Shown piece by piece: positions 31,611-43,300 of a stretch of 64,000 nucleotides of DNA (within the stretch, counting starts at the first letter, position 1; each line of letters starts with the position of its first letter). A program made the position numbers and the translations under genes. The notes below the pieces were generated by a model that saw nothing but the letters and a program-made list of their open reading frames with translations, did not search any database and was not told the DNA's origin. The stretch is from Gigantopelta aegis (lineage: Eukaryota; Mollusca; Gastropoda; Neomphalida; Peltospiridae), in assembly GCF_016097555.1 (NCBI RefSeq), contig NC_054713.1:14969955-15033954 (forward strand). Direction: 5' to 3'.

Positions 31611-32030
31611 AATTCGTTAAAGTCCAGAGCCAAGAAAATTGACAGTTCATCATAATTCCGTTTTATTTACTGTTTTGACGGACATGTTGGTACAACAATC
31701 GTCTCTATGCATGAAGGTCCCAATGTCATATGAAACGGTCGTGCCGATTGGACAGATCCGCCAGTTCACGTCACGAGCTAGGTCATGTGAATCATGATTA
31801 TTTTCGTAGAGATCTATTTTTAGCTGTTGTCTCCAGGGCCTACTTATATTTTCAACCAAGATCATAGACATATGATGTCTAGAAATAATAAAATAATTTA
31901 AAAAAAATTAGAATATGAAATTTAAGTATTATAAATAAATTTTGTGTAAACAACATATGCATTTACCTTATATTTTATAATAATTAAATCTGTATTGGCC
32001 TACTTAGAAGTTCTCTGCTATTTGGTTACT
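31611..32030. other. AT-rich intergenic DNA upstream of the FAM181-like gene
   Basis: No gene or repeat recognised. Confidence 0.4.
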
Positions 32031-32033
32031 TAA

Positions 32034-32304
32034 TTTTTGTTTAATGACACCACTAGAGCACAATGATTTATTAATCATCAGCTATTGGATGTCAAACATT
32101 GGGTAATTTTTTACTTGTACTTATAGAGGAAACCCGCCATCTTCTTCAATTAGTAGCAAGGGATCTTTTATAAACCATCCTACAGACAGGTTAGCACATA
32201 CCACAGCCTTTGATATACCAATCTCAATAAGCCCACCGACTGGGATCGATTCCAGACCGATCATGTATGTATGCATCAGGCGAGCGCTTTACCACTGGAC
32301 TATG
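32034..32304 (-). mobile_element. type A SINE
   Basis: A tail at the left, a deletion in the core-to-head region, head at the right (gcgagcgctttaccactgga). Confidence 0.82.
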
Positions 32305-32344
32305 AAGGGCTATGCTGGGTTACTAATTAATTTATTTCTTTATG

Positions 32345-32346
<2 letters not shown>

Positions 32347-32420
<74 letters not shown>
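32347..32420. repeat. (AT)n microsatellite
   Basis: About 37 AT units. Confidence 0.97.
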
Positions 32421-32423
<3 letters not shown>

Positions 32424-32860
32424 AGATTAAAGTAATTAATAATGGAAACTATGAGAACTGAACAATCTGTAAGTGTAATGCTCAAGAAAATTTGATAATG
32501 GCTATCAAAAATGTATGTTTGTGATATAGATACATATCAACATAAATCAGAGAATCCTTAAAATGGTCGAGATACTGCAGAATTAAATTTCTGTACCATA
32601 AACAGATTCAGTGAATAAAAAATAATTTGTGATATGTACACGGTCAAACCTACCGTATATAAATCAGGCCTTTTTCAGGTAAACAAAATAGATGTGTCCA
32701 GAAAATAAAAATAGCACTTTTAAAAATATCTTGGTATGCACTGTCTTGTCTATGGTCTTCCCTCTACTGATTATGTCATGGAGTAGCATCCATCACATCT
32801 AGCTAGGCTTATATTAGATTGTACCTTATATACCTTGGTATGCACTGTCTGTCTATGGTT

Positions 32861-33054
32861 AAAGTTTGTTTGTTTTGTTTAACGACACCACTAGAACATA
32901 TTGATTTGATTAATCATCGGCTATTGGATGTCAAACATTTGATAATTTTGACATAGTCTTAGAGAGAAAATCTGCTATATTTTTCCATTAGTAGCAAGGG
33001 ATCGTTTATAGGCACCATCCCACAGGCAGGATAGCACATACCACAACCGTTGAT
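32861..33054 (-). mobile_element. type A SINE, head-truncated
   Basis: aaagtttgtttgttttgttt, A tail and core through cataccacaaccgttgata. Confidence 0.82.
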
Positions 33055-33064
33055 ATATATCTAT

Positions 33065-33226
33065 GGAATATGCATGTAAACAATCCCTTGCTGTTGTTTG
33101 GTATCAACTTAGGTGGTGGCAGCAGGTTGTTTCTCACACTCAAATCCCAAGTATCAATATAATCATGTTTGGATGCTAAATAGTTTAAAATGTGCTGAGG
33201 AGCTATTAAACAAAATATCCCTTTCC
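33065..33226 (+). mobile_element. decayed SINE in opposite orientation
   Basis: acaatcccttgctg, gtggcagcaggttgtttctc and gagctattaaacaaaatatc recall the core and tail of a plus-oriented SINE. Confidence 0.45.
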
Positions 33227-33250
33227 TTATTCGACTGTTAACACACAAAG

Positions 33251-33906
33251 CATTGGCGGATCCTGGGGGGAAGATCCCAGGAGTCATACCCCCCCCCCCC
33301 ATTTGAATGTCCCTTTTTAATGACTTAAAGGGACAGACCCTAGTTTCAACCAGTGAAAATTAACAATAAGTTTAGTTACCAGTCATCAACAAACCTGTAA
33401 CACATTTTGATAACGTTACATTTGAGTAAAACATGAGTCTGTGACTTTAAAATGGTGAAATACTCTCTAAAAATAGACTAACACTCAATTCCATAACTGT
33501 TACTTCTCAGACGCACGTGCGTTTTTAAAAATATGAGAAATGAATTTTGTGATATTAAAACACCAGGATGACCAAAAACACTTTGAATGTATGGAAACTG
33601 ATAATCTAAACAATAAAATGTAAGTAAAGTATGATTTCAGTTATAAAAAATGGCTACAATAGCCAAAAATATGCCTTAGTGTTTAAAAACTAGGGTATGT
33701 CCCTTTAAGTCAACAACTGTTTCTTGTCATCCACAAAATACAACACTAAATTGCTCTGAACACACACACCCCCCCCCCCCCCCATCCCCTACAAATGTCA
33801 GTCCCTTTAGGAGCTCGACTCGTATATGTCTATGACAAACTCATGCTTGCCCTTTTTCAGAATTATGTTGCCCTCCCTTTACAAAATCCTGGATCTGCCC
33901 TTGCAG
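33251..33906. mobile_element. TIR element (ggcggatcc ends) with a MITE nested inside
   Basis: attggcggatcctgggggg at the left and cctggatctgcccttgc at the right resemble the pair at 49122-49522; the MITE at 33318-33718 sits between. Confidence 0.6.
33318..33718. mobile_element. ~400-bp MITE, intact ends
   Basis: aaagggacagaccctagttt at the left is inverted at the right (aaactagggtatgtcccttt). Relatives at 8326-9055 (SINE-split) and 57383-57757 (opposite orientation). Confidence 0.85.
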
Positions 33907-34851
33907 AGATAAAAATACAAACAAAATAGGTTTTAAAACAAATATATTTATTTTATTTTACTTTTGTAAATATTTAAGTTACATAATTAACAAATACACA
34001 GTACAAATTTACAGACATGTATTTACAAGTACAGATAAAGAACATATGCATTATGATGTGTTGACATTATTTTTAATAAATATATATCTAGGCACACAGG
34101 ACATTTCAGCATACTGGTAATCAGGATGTAAGAGCCCCCCCCCCCCCCCCCACCCAAATTTTATATATATATGGTAAATATTTTACAGAGATCAAATTTG
34201 TTTTAATAACAGACCATAGTCCAAATTTTTAGCTTGAAGGCCACAATAAATTTTTAATTGGTTTATTTTCCAAAACTGGGGATACTATTAAAACCACCCC
34301 CATCTTGGTTGCCATCAGTTATGAGGTACAATGTACTTGTATTTTAAATCTCAAAATGTGTTATTAACTTAATATGCTAAAAAAAAAAAAAACCTGTTTC
34401 ATTAAAAGCTGTCTTTTAATATGGACCAAAATTTACAGTATAAATTTCAAGATTTTATTGTAATTGAGGGTAGCTATTTTAATATTACCTATGAATGTCA
34501 ATATATTTACTGCACAAATGTTTATTCAAACCATGTACAGTAGGTAGGTAGCCAAAAGTCTAGCTTGAAAAGGTACAAAAGAATAAACTACTGTAGTTTA
34601 AGACCATTAAAGAAATACTAACAATAACAACCTAATTCCATACATGTCAGTTAATAAAACAGTGGTATAACACCCCATTACAAATTTTATTCAAGAAAAA
34701 CTTTTCAACAGCTCATTAAATGTTGTTGAGCAAAAATCTGGTAACAGAAACTCTTTTCTTTTTCAGTCAGAATTTATATCAATTTGTAAAAGACAAATGC
34801 CAATTGTACGGAGTAAAATCAATTATTGGAACTGCTACAGTAGATCTGCCC

Positions 34852-34988
34852 CATGTTCAGCCAGCAAACATTTCACTAACGTTCGCAAACTATTTGATAT
34901 GGATTTCGACATGGCCATTTGGTTTATCATGAAGCGCACAAACCAGTCTAGCGAACGTTGTTCTGCTCGGGCTGGCTGAACACAGCCC
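34852..34988. mobile_element. ~137-bp hairpin repeat
   Basis: gttcagccagcaaacatt and ctaacgttcgcaaact at the left pair with agcgaacgttgttctgct and gctggctgaac at the right. Confidence 0.6.
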
Positions 34989-35620
34989 AGTTTCCAACAT
35001 CTTTAAACATAGCAAAACTATTTAACAAAAAGAGATTACAAGTAATCAGTGTACACATGATAATAGCAATTAATTTTCTTTTTAGATTTACAAGACAATT
35101 AAGTAGCCAAGTTTGAAATGAAACAATAAGTAAAACATTAATACAAATTTCATTGAAAAATATATGGAATATTTTATAGATTGAAAAAAAAAGAAAAGAA
35201 TTATATTTGTTCATTTTGAACTTTTCAGCTGCCATTTTTGCTACCCTAACACCATGGGGTTAATTTTTAAACAATCAAAGTGGTCTGATTAAACATATGT
35301 AAGTATTGAGATGAGTGAACAGCATATGTTTGTACCAGTATCAACACGTGATATTGGTGTCAACAAAAACCACTTTAAATATATATAATATAACAAACAA
35401 ACAAAAATAGAGAGATCTTTTGTGCATTATATCTTTTTCCTTTTTAAAGGTATGTCTGAAGAACGAACATCCATTTTTATTGATTTCTGCTTTACTTAAA
35501 TTTAGCACAATACCTACATAGTCAATCTAAAATCTACTTGTGGAATACATACACTATTAAATGGTGAGAAAAAAGTATAATAATATCTATGATGATAATA
35601 ATAATATATTATTATAAAAA

Positions 35621-36122
35621 ATGTACAAAGCCTGTTTATGTCTTCTACATGTGTAAACCGGCCTCGGTGGCGTCGTGGTAGGCCATCGGTCTACAGGCTG
35701 GTAGGTACTGGGTTCGGATCCCAGTCGAGGCATGGGATTTTTAATCCAGATACCAACTCCAAACCCTGAGTGAGTGCTCCGCAAGGCTCAATGGGTAGGT
35801 GTAAACCACTTGCACCGACCAGTGATCCATAACTGGTTCAACAAAGGCCATGGTTTGTGCTATCCTGCCTGTGGGAAGCGCAAATAAAAGATCCCTTGCT
35901 GCTAATCCGAAGAGTAGCCCATGCAGTGGCGACAGCGGGTTTCCTCTCAAAATCTGTGTGGCCTTAACCATATGTCTGACGCCATATAACCGTAAATAAA
36001 ATGTGTTGAGTGCGTCGTTAAATAAAACATTTCTTTCTTTCTTTCTACATGTGTAACTACATAACACTTACAATCCTTAATCACCTGCGTTTAAGAAAAA
36101 CAGGCTTCTTAATTCAGCTCTA
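35621..36122. mobile_element. MITE of the 3971-4080 family split by a type C SINE
   Basis: acaaagcctgtttatgtctt on the left and acctgcgtttaagaaaaaca / ggcttcttaatt on the right match the intact MITE; its interior ttctacatgtgtaa is duplicated by the SINE. Confidence 0.8.
35657..36042 (+). mobile_element. type C SINE (B tail) with 14-bp target duplication
   Basis: Head ccggcctcggtggcgtcgtg at the left, B tail and (TTTC)n at the right; ttctacatgtgtaa at 35643-35656 and 36043-36056. Confidence 0.92.
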
Positions 36123-36297
36123 TGTTTTCAGAGGTAAGCACATTCAGTACAAGTTGACTGGTCTCCAGTGAGATCCTCTTTAATTTACATACATATAATT
36201 ATATAACATTAATATATCACAATGCACGAGAATTACAGGTACATAACAGTTAAAAAAAACCCACCAGTGTGTGTGTGTGTGCATGTGCACATGCATA

Positions 36298-36351
<54 letters not shown>

Positions 36352-36426
36352 GATCGAATTTAATGTTCTATCTTTTCATATATTCATCCAATACACTTCA
36401 TTCTAATAACTTTTATACATATATAC

Positions 36427-36463
<37 letters not shown>

Positions 36464-36500
36464 TTATATATATACATATACACACACACACACACGCACA
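36298..36500. repeat. compound (AT)n and (CA)n microsatellite
   Basis: (AT)n at 36302-36343 and 36430-36458, then (CA)n to 36502. Confidence 0.95.
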
Positions 36501-36502
36501 CA

Positions 36503-36941
36503 CAGTTGAATCCCGTTGGCTCAAACCCCGTCGGTGCTCGAGAAAGTGTTCGACCCACTGGGTAGTTCAACCGAACCATTCGGTCAACATCGGATATTTC
36601 CGTAATATCAGTTAGAAAGTTGAATTAGATACATATTTTGGTAACTGCAAACTTAAAAATTTCATTAAGGTGTTATATAGCAAAATATCAGAGTGAAAGA
36701 ATTTATTACAAATTATTTCGACTGTGTGAAGCAGAGGCCATTTTGTGCACTAATATAGCTAATAACACAGACAGGACCGATAATTTAGTTCGAGAAAAAG
36801 CTTATAGTCGACCCTGGGCGTGTTTGACCCATCATCAGTTAATGTAAGGGTTTACCGAACAAAAAACTCGGGACTTCGTTTTTGGTTCGAGTGTTGCGGT
36901 GTGATCAACCCTTCCGAGGTCGAGCCAACGAGATTCTACTG
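36503..36941. mobile_element. pogo-like TIR element, 439 bp
   Basis: cagttgaatcccgttggctc at the left, inverted gagccaacgagattctactg at the right with TA following; CAGT ends and TA target suit the Tc1/mariner-pogo group. A 166-bp relative is at 51571-51736. No transposase seen. Confidence 0.75.
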
Positions 36942-37137
36942 TATATATATATATTTATCATATAATATCTTACATTTTCAGTGCAATCAAAGTATGTGAT
37001 ATTTTTCAGATCACATACTTTAAGAATTTGATAACTTTGCAAATTAGATGTAAATTAATCGAGGTCACGACACTAGCTTTATTGACATTTAAGCAAATGT
37101 ACTAGGGTGACATTCCATAACTGACGTATGCATTCGT

Positions 37138-37240
37138 GTGTTTTGGTATCGTCAATATCATATATTAGGAATAAAAATAATGTATTATGCTCGCATAATA
37201 CAATTTTTATTCCTAATATATATTGATGATACCGAAAAAC
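37138..37240. mobile_element. 103-bp near-perfect hairpin MITE
   Basis: ggtatcgtcaatatcatata through gcataatacaatttttattc back to tgatgatacc: almost the whole element is one stem-loop. Relative at 13291-13385. Confidence 0.8.
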
Positions 37241-37463
37241 TCTGGTAATAACCTCTATATATACATGTGTGAGTGTGTGTGTGTGTATTCAAAGTGAACC
37301 ATATGTCCAAATGTAATGGTGTGCAATACAAATTACAATTATGTAGTAAATATGTCTCACCTATATGTCAAGGATGGGAATTGTGAGAACTTTGTATCAT
37401 GACATATTGAGACATAGGTATCCTGTATCACAATACATATCATAATTTCTTACACACCCATTG

Positions 37464-37862
37464 CAGGGCTTCAAATAGCGGCCTGCGAAAGGCAAAAAAG
37501 AAGACAATATTTTTGACCTAGCAGATACAATAGAAATTCACCTGCTACCAACCCCCATCAAAATTGCAGGTCATTTTTCAAGAGAAAAATGCATGCATGA
37601 TTAATTGGCTCATGATTCTGCAGTAAAATACATCTCAGAGGTCCTATGTCCTATCCCAAACCCTTCCCTCATCCCATACTGTCTATATTCTCAGAGGTCC
37701 TATTGTTTTCACACACCATCCCAAACCCTTCCCTCATCCCATACTATCTATATTCTCAGCAGATCATATTTTGTCTTAGCAGGATATATTTCTATTGTCA
37801 CGCTATTAAAAAAAATAACAGCAAGCTATATTTTACTTCATACATGTATTTCAAGCCCTGCA
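37464..37862. mobile_element. TIR repeat (gcagggcttcaaat ends) with internal duplication
   Basis: gcagggcttcaaatag at the left, tttcaagccctgca at the right; inside, 'cccaaacccttccctcatcc' occurs twice (about 37650 and 37720), a 60-75-bp tandem duplication. Confidence 0.65.
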
Positions 37863-38744
37863 CCATATGTTATTTATGATCACACACGTTATTGATTCAA
37901 ATACATTGTAATGGCTGGCCCTAGGTGATGACCCAATTGCCACAGCCATACCATCCAATGAAATAAACATTATCAAAATTGACAGCCTTATGTCATATAC
38001 GTTAGTGTGAAAATGACTGCTCCGTAATGCATAAATGTACTCTAATACTACATGTAATATTTTCTCTGTTACTTACAACAGCAGTAAAAGCATTGAGCAA
38101 GGTGTCAGTCCTCTCCCCCCGGCCTACCCCTATATGTAGTCCGAATTACCAAGTGTATCTGTATAGGCTGCATGCAATTTTGAGGAGTCTGGGAGCCTGA
38201 GGCTCACAAAATTCATATAGGACTCTCTAGCTTGGCTAGCATACATGTACAAGGCCGCATGGCTCATAAAAGTTATTTGTACAAATTACATTGATTCTTA
38301 GAAATGACACAGTCAACATATATCTCAAAATCCTGGGAAAACACAGTCTTGAATAGCGATCTTTTCCATGGTTTCATGCAAAACATTTAGTGTATCTTCT
38401 GTTCTACTGGAGATGCACGGCATGGCTTGCTGGGTTGGTGGCGGGCTCTAAAGACTTGTAAACAGGGAGTTCTTATGACACTTAAACTTTTTAAACCAAA
38501 ATCGCATACTGATATTAGGGGCGTGTTGTACTAGCTCAGCACTGCTCAACACTGAGAGTGAAGACCCTCAACAGCATTCCACTGTAAACAGTGTTGTACA
38601 GATCACTGAGAAGTACTTCTCAATGCTGACAACTTTCTTTTTTTTAAACACAGGTTGGGTGTATCGTATAGGTATAATCACACAGGTAGGTAACAATAGG
38701 ATATGAAGTGTATTCAATAGTAGGTGACAGGCGGTGATTTCTGT

Positions 38745-39395
38745 CAGTTATTCCTACCATTACCAGTCTTCTATGCATTGAATAAATATAGCACACCAAA
38801 AGGCCAGTGTAGTTTTCATGCTGGGGTGTTGTTAAACATTCATTCATTTAGTAAACATAGCCATCCCCTTATCTTAAGTAGCTTCCTATTTTTAATGATG
38901 TTAACACCCTGGATACGCTCAACTATGCATTCAGGAAATATAACACACCCAATAACTGATGTATTTTTTGTGCTGGGGTGTCATTAAATATTCATTCATT
39001 CATTCAGTAAATATAGCCATCCCCTTTTCTTAAACAGCTTCCTATTTTCAAAGATATGGACACCCTGTATACGCGCCACTGTATAAATATAGCACACCCA
39101 ATAGCCGATGTATTTTTCATTCTGGGGTGTCATTAAACATTCGTTCAATCGTTCATTTAGTAAATATAGCCACTTTTCTCCAACAGATTTTCAAAGATAT
39201 GAACACCCTGGATATGCACAACTACGCATTCAGGAAATATAGCACAACAGCCGATGTATTTTTCATTCTGCAGTGTTGTTGAACATTCGTTCGTTCGTCC
39301 TTTTGTTCATTCATTCATTCAGTAAAAATAGCCAGCCACTTTTCTCCAACAACCTCCTATTCTGACAGATAATGAATAACCTGGATACGTATCCC
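38745..39395. repeat. ~155-bp tandem repeat, about four copies
   Basis: Each unit has a 'gaataaatatagcacacc', a 'ctggggtgtcattaaacatt' and a cattcattcattc segment. The unit resembles the tail of a SINE/LINE-like element amplified in tandem; copies are 75-90 percent alike by eye. Confidence 0.8.
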
Positions 39396-40219
39396 AAAAT
39401 GTGGGTTACGAGACAATACGGATCATGATACATGTACTTAACTTTTCATATCCATAGATATAAGTTTTAAGTACAATTCAAAAGGAAAATATCTTGTATT
39501 TGACATGACAACAATTCTTTCTTCAGGCATGTTTTAAACGTATATATGTATGTATATTTTTTATCATTTATGTCATCTTTTTGCTCCAAATGTATTAAAA
39601 TATGTACATATCGAAATATATCACGATACAGCTGCCCTAAATCAGTGTATCACTTAATAACACAGTATCATCATACATCATTTCAGCTCTAGAATATCAA
39701 GAACACGGCTCACCCTGCCCACTGCCAAATTAGACAATCGCTAAATTTGATACAAAGTGGCTACAATATTTAGGAGATAACCATATGGAGTTTTTAGATT
39801 TGTGGGTGTTATTGTCGACCCTTGAACTGTCAACTTGGCCTGTTCCAGTTGCTAATGACGTCCCTTTCTAATGATGTCATTAGCTTTCCGGGTGTTATTT
39901 TCATTTGATCCCAGAAAAAGAATGCAGTTTACCAATCATATTACAGAACACACTCGCCATCAGTTTACAATAGTATCCGACTACTAAAATTTTCCTTAAA
40001 CTAGTCTCAATCATTTTCAGAATATTCTACAAATCTGAAAACTGGCTAAAAGAAAATTCTTTCCAGCGTGTTCCCTTGCGTGATACATATGTGTGTTCTG
40101 GACACTGACAGATGTAACGTAATTATAAATACAAGTGTGTCCTGGACATTAACAGATGTAACATAATTATAAATATGTGTGTTCCCAACACCGATAGACG
40201 AGTTTAAAACACTGTGCTC

Positions 40220-40316
40220 CTATTGGATCAAGTCCGTCTGTGTAGCGAGGACGGTGATCGTGATCAGTATGGCGAGAATCAGGAAGGGCAGCCACGTCTT
40301 GATGAATGCACACAAT
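40220..40316 (-). CDS. TMEM222: TMEM222 exon 6 (terminal)
   Basis: After cttttcttacag the exon encodes LCAFIKTWLPFLILAILITI and TVLATQTDLIQ-stop, aligning with human VGAFVRTWLPFILLLGIILT. This is the last membrane span and a short polar tail; the stop is TAG at 40220-40222. Confidence 0.94.
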
Positions 40317-43300
40317 CTGTAAGAAAAGGAAAGGAATGTTTACACGTCAACATATTTTAAACTACAGATATTTGGTGTTTAACAGGGTTATTTTGATAGG
40401 AGAGACGGAGCAGGGCAGGGCAGGGCAGGGCAGGGCAGGGCAGGGCAGGGCAGGGCAGACAGAGTGACAAGGGGAAGAGACAGTGGAAGAGAGGAAAAGA
40501 GATAGGGGATAGAGTTGGGGATGTGGGATAGAGAGAGGTGGGAAGGACAGACAGGGGGAGGAAGAGAGAGATTGCAGTGAGAAAGATATTCACTATCACA
40601 GGATAGTACATACAATGGGGTTTTTTATGTATCATTACGAAGCAGTGGTCGGGATGGGAAAACACCCAAATCCACTATGGGCAACCTATACTGTGAAACA
40701 TCACACCTACGGCAATTGCTCTCCCACTGAGCTATATCCCGTCCCACATGTAAATAGTGTTTTCCCTAACTTGTTTTAGCATGGTGCAGCATCATGCCTC
40801 AATAGTCTAGCACCATCTTGCCTTAATCAGCACCATGCTGCCCTGAGATTAAATAAGCCTTTTTCACTAATTAATTCTAAAATTGCCTTTATAAAACACC
40901 CAAAAAGGTATTATTAATAATTAAAATATGCCTTTTATATCTTTTGCCATTCATTTATTAAAGCAAGCACATAAATTACATTAATGTTTATTTCAATTAA
41001 TTTTTGTGTATTTTTAATGAAAAACAAGTACCCCGAAAATGGTGAAAATGCCCCAGAAGTGTTTGGTCTACCATGCCTTGCCAAATTTCTAGGGAAATCA
41101 CTATGTAAATATAAATGATGTTATGTCTCGGGTATAAAACATTTCAGCTTTAATGCAATTTCATTACAACCGAAATACTGTATCTTCATTCACTGTTCCA
41201 TTAAAAAATTAAACTATGGTTAGCTTTTACATTTATTTTAGGCATAGAGTATTCTGGAATACTGTATATTCTTGGATCTAACACACGGAAGAATATTATT
41301 TCCCGATGGACTTGATACACTATGACATACTAACCCGACATATCTGCCAAATATCAGCATGAGAAAGCACAGCTTAATCATATTCCACGACGAACTGTTC
41401 CCATAATTCATCAAGTTCAGTGCCATGGCAACATGTGAGTGACAGTTGTCACAGCAAAGGTTGTGCTGAAATTGTGCAAATCAGCACTGATATTACAAAC
41501 ACAATAACTCATAAATACAAACAAAACTAAACACAAATAGCAACAACAATTTATATCCTTTACAAAAATAATAGCACAACTTATGTATACTTTGTATAAA
41601 AAGGGTGGCAATTTTTACCTCCCATGTAACATGTAAGTTTGTATGGTATCAATATAAAAGTTAGAGAAGCAATTAATCACTCTCCTCAATTTTATTTTCT
41701 TGGAGAGGTTTGCAGTAAATGTACAATGGCAGAAAGTTTTGTAATTTTTATTTTTTTAAATTAATATTTCACTTTTTTTGTACATAATCATATGATATAC
41801 ATAGTATGGAGAAAACTTGGACCATTTTCTTTCTTTTTTAATCCTTAACCTGACCTCAAACAATAGCATATTCCCCTGTGGAAACTAGACTAGTCTGAAT
41901 ATCCCAACAGCCAGTGGGATGCAGTAGTGGATCCAGGGGGGGGGGGGGTGTCCAGGGGGTCTGGACTTCCTCCCCCCCCCCCCCCCCACACACACCTTTG
42001 AAAACCAATCATAACCTTTAAGGGGAAACCTGATTATATTAACTGTTCTAAATGCTGTAAGAGGTGCGCTGTGTAAAAGGAGAGATCAGTTATCACATTT
42101 GGACACACACACCCCCCCTTTCAGAAATCACACATCCACGCCTGCAATGTCTAAAATCTTCCAGCGAGTCTTCTTCTTCCTGTTCCAGTCACGTGACTAA
42201 CACTTCCTTCTTTCTCCTTCACTGGTTTGGTTCGGACGTCTTTTTTCTTTACTCCAGTCAAATCTAAGCCATTGTTTGAGGTCAGGTTAAGTACAAAAGA
42301 AATTGTTTGTTTCTTTTTAAAACAGCACCCAATTTGAATACAACAATATGTGACATAAATGACCGGAAACTTTAAGTTTTCAAAAACGAGATGTACATAA
42401 TATAATGGCTTAATGAGAAAAGACAAGGAAGAAAAGAAAAGGAAAAAAACAACACAAAAACATGTGTAATTATAACATGATAATCAAGTTTCTGCGGAAC
42501 AGCCCTTACCATCCGGTGACCATATTCGTCCGAAGCTTTCGCCACCGCAGCATCCCACCCATCTTTCCCACCTCTCACCTTCTCAACATCCAGCTGCCAA
42601 TATCTGTAACACAAAACCACTATATCTAATACTATAGTAAAAGACACCAGACCCTGTACTTATAAATCTTTTAGTCTAGACTCAATCTTTAATGATGTCA
42701 CACGCATATAATTTGTATGGAGTTGTCATGACATTAAGTCTCAGACTCTATTAGAGGCTTGAGTCTAGACTCTAAAAGGTTTATAAGCACCAGGCCAGAC
42801 CATGTGCTTATATAGAAGATAAAACATTAATTTCCAGTTATTATCAAATTTATGTCCCGAGTGAAATGTTTTTTTTTTACTTGTCACAAGCTTTAGAGAC
42901 AAATAAAAATTATTTTATGAGGGCCATAAACATGATATTAACTGGTAACGAGTTTGTTATTCTATTTATTACCTCAGCTTTTTAGTTTCGATATCAATGC
43001 ATGAACATACCACTCTGTTTTGAGCATTAAGAAATTGCTGTAACTTTGTATTCTATTCACGTTCAAAGATAATTAAAAACAAAAAGTTCTATTTATTCCA
43101 TTCAAAAATTCTATAATGAGTTTTATGCAAATACTATTTGATTACAAATTTAACACCTAAAAAACTGAGAGGCTTAAAAAAAAGAAGTTTGTTTTGTTTG
43201 CTGACACCACTAGAGCACATTGATTTATTAAACATCAGCTATTGGATGTCAAACATTTGGTAATTTTGACATACAGTCTTAGAGAGGAAACCTGCTACAT

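Noticed and set aside
34720-34979. Plus-strand frames (QNLYQFVKDKCQLYGVKS...)
   Set aside because: Much of it falls in a hairpin repeat (34852-34988) and no splice or start context is convincing.
36638-36847. Frame MVTANLKISLRCYIAKYQSE...
   Set aside because: Lies inside the pogo-like TIR element with no similarity to a transposase that I can see.
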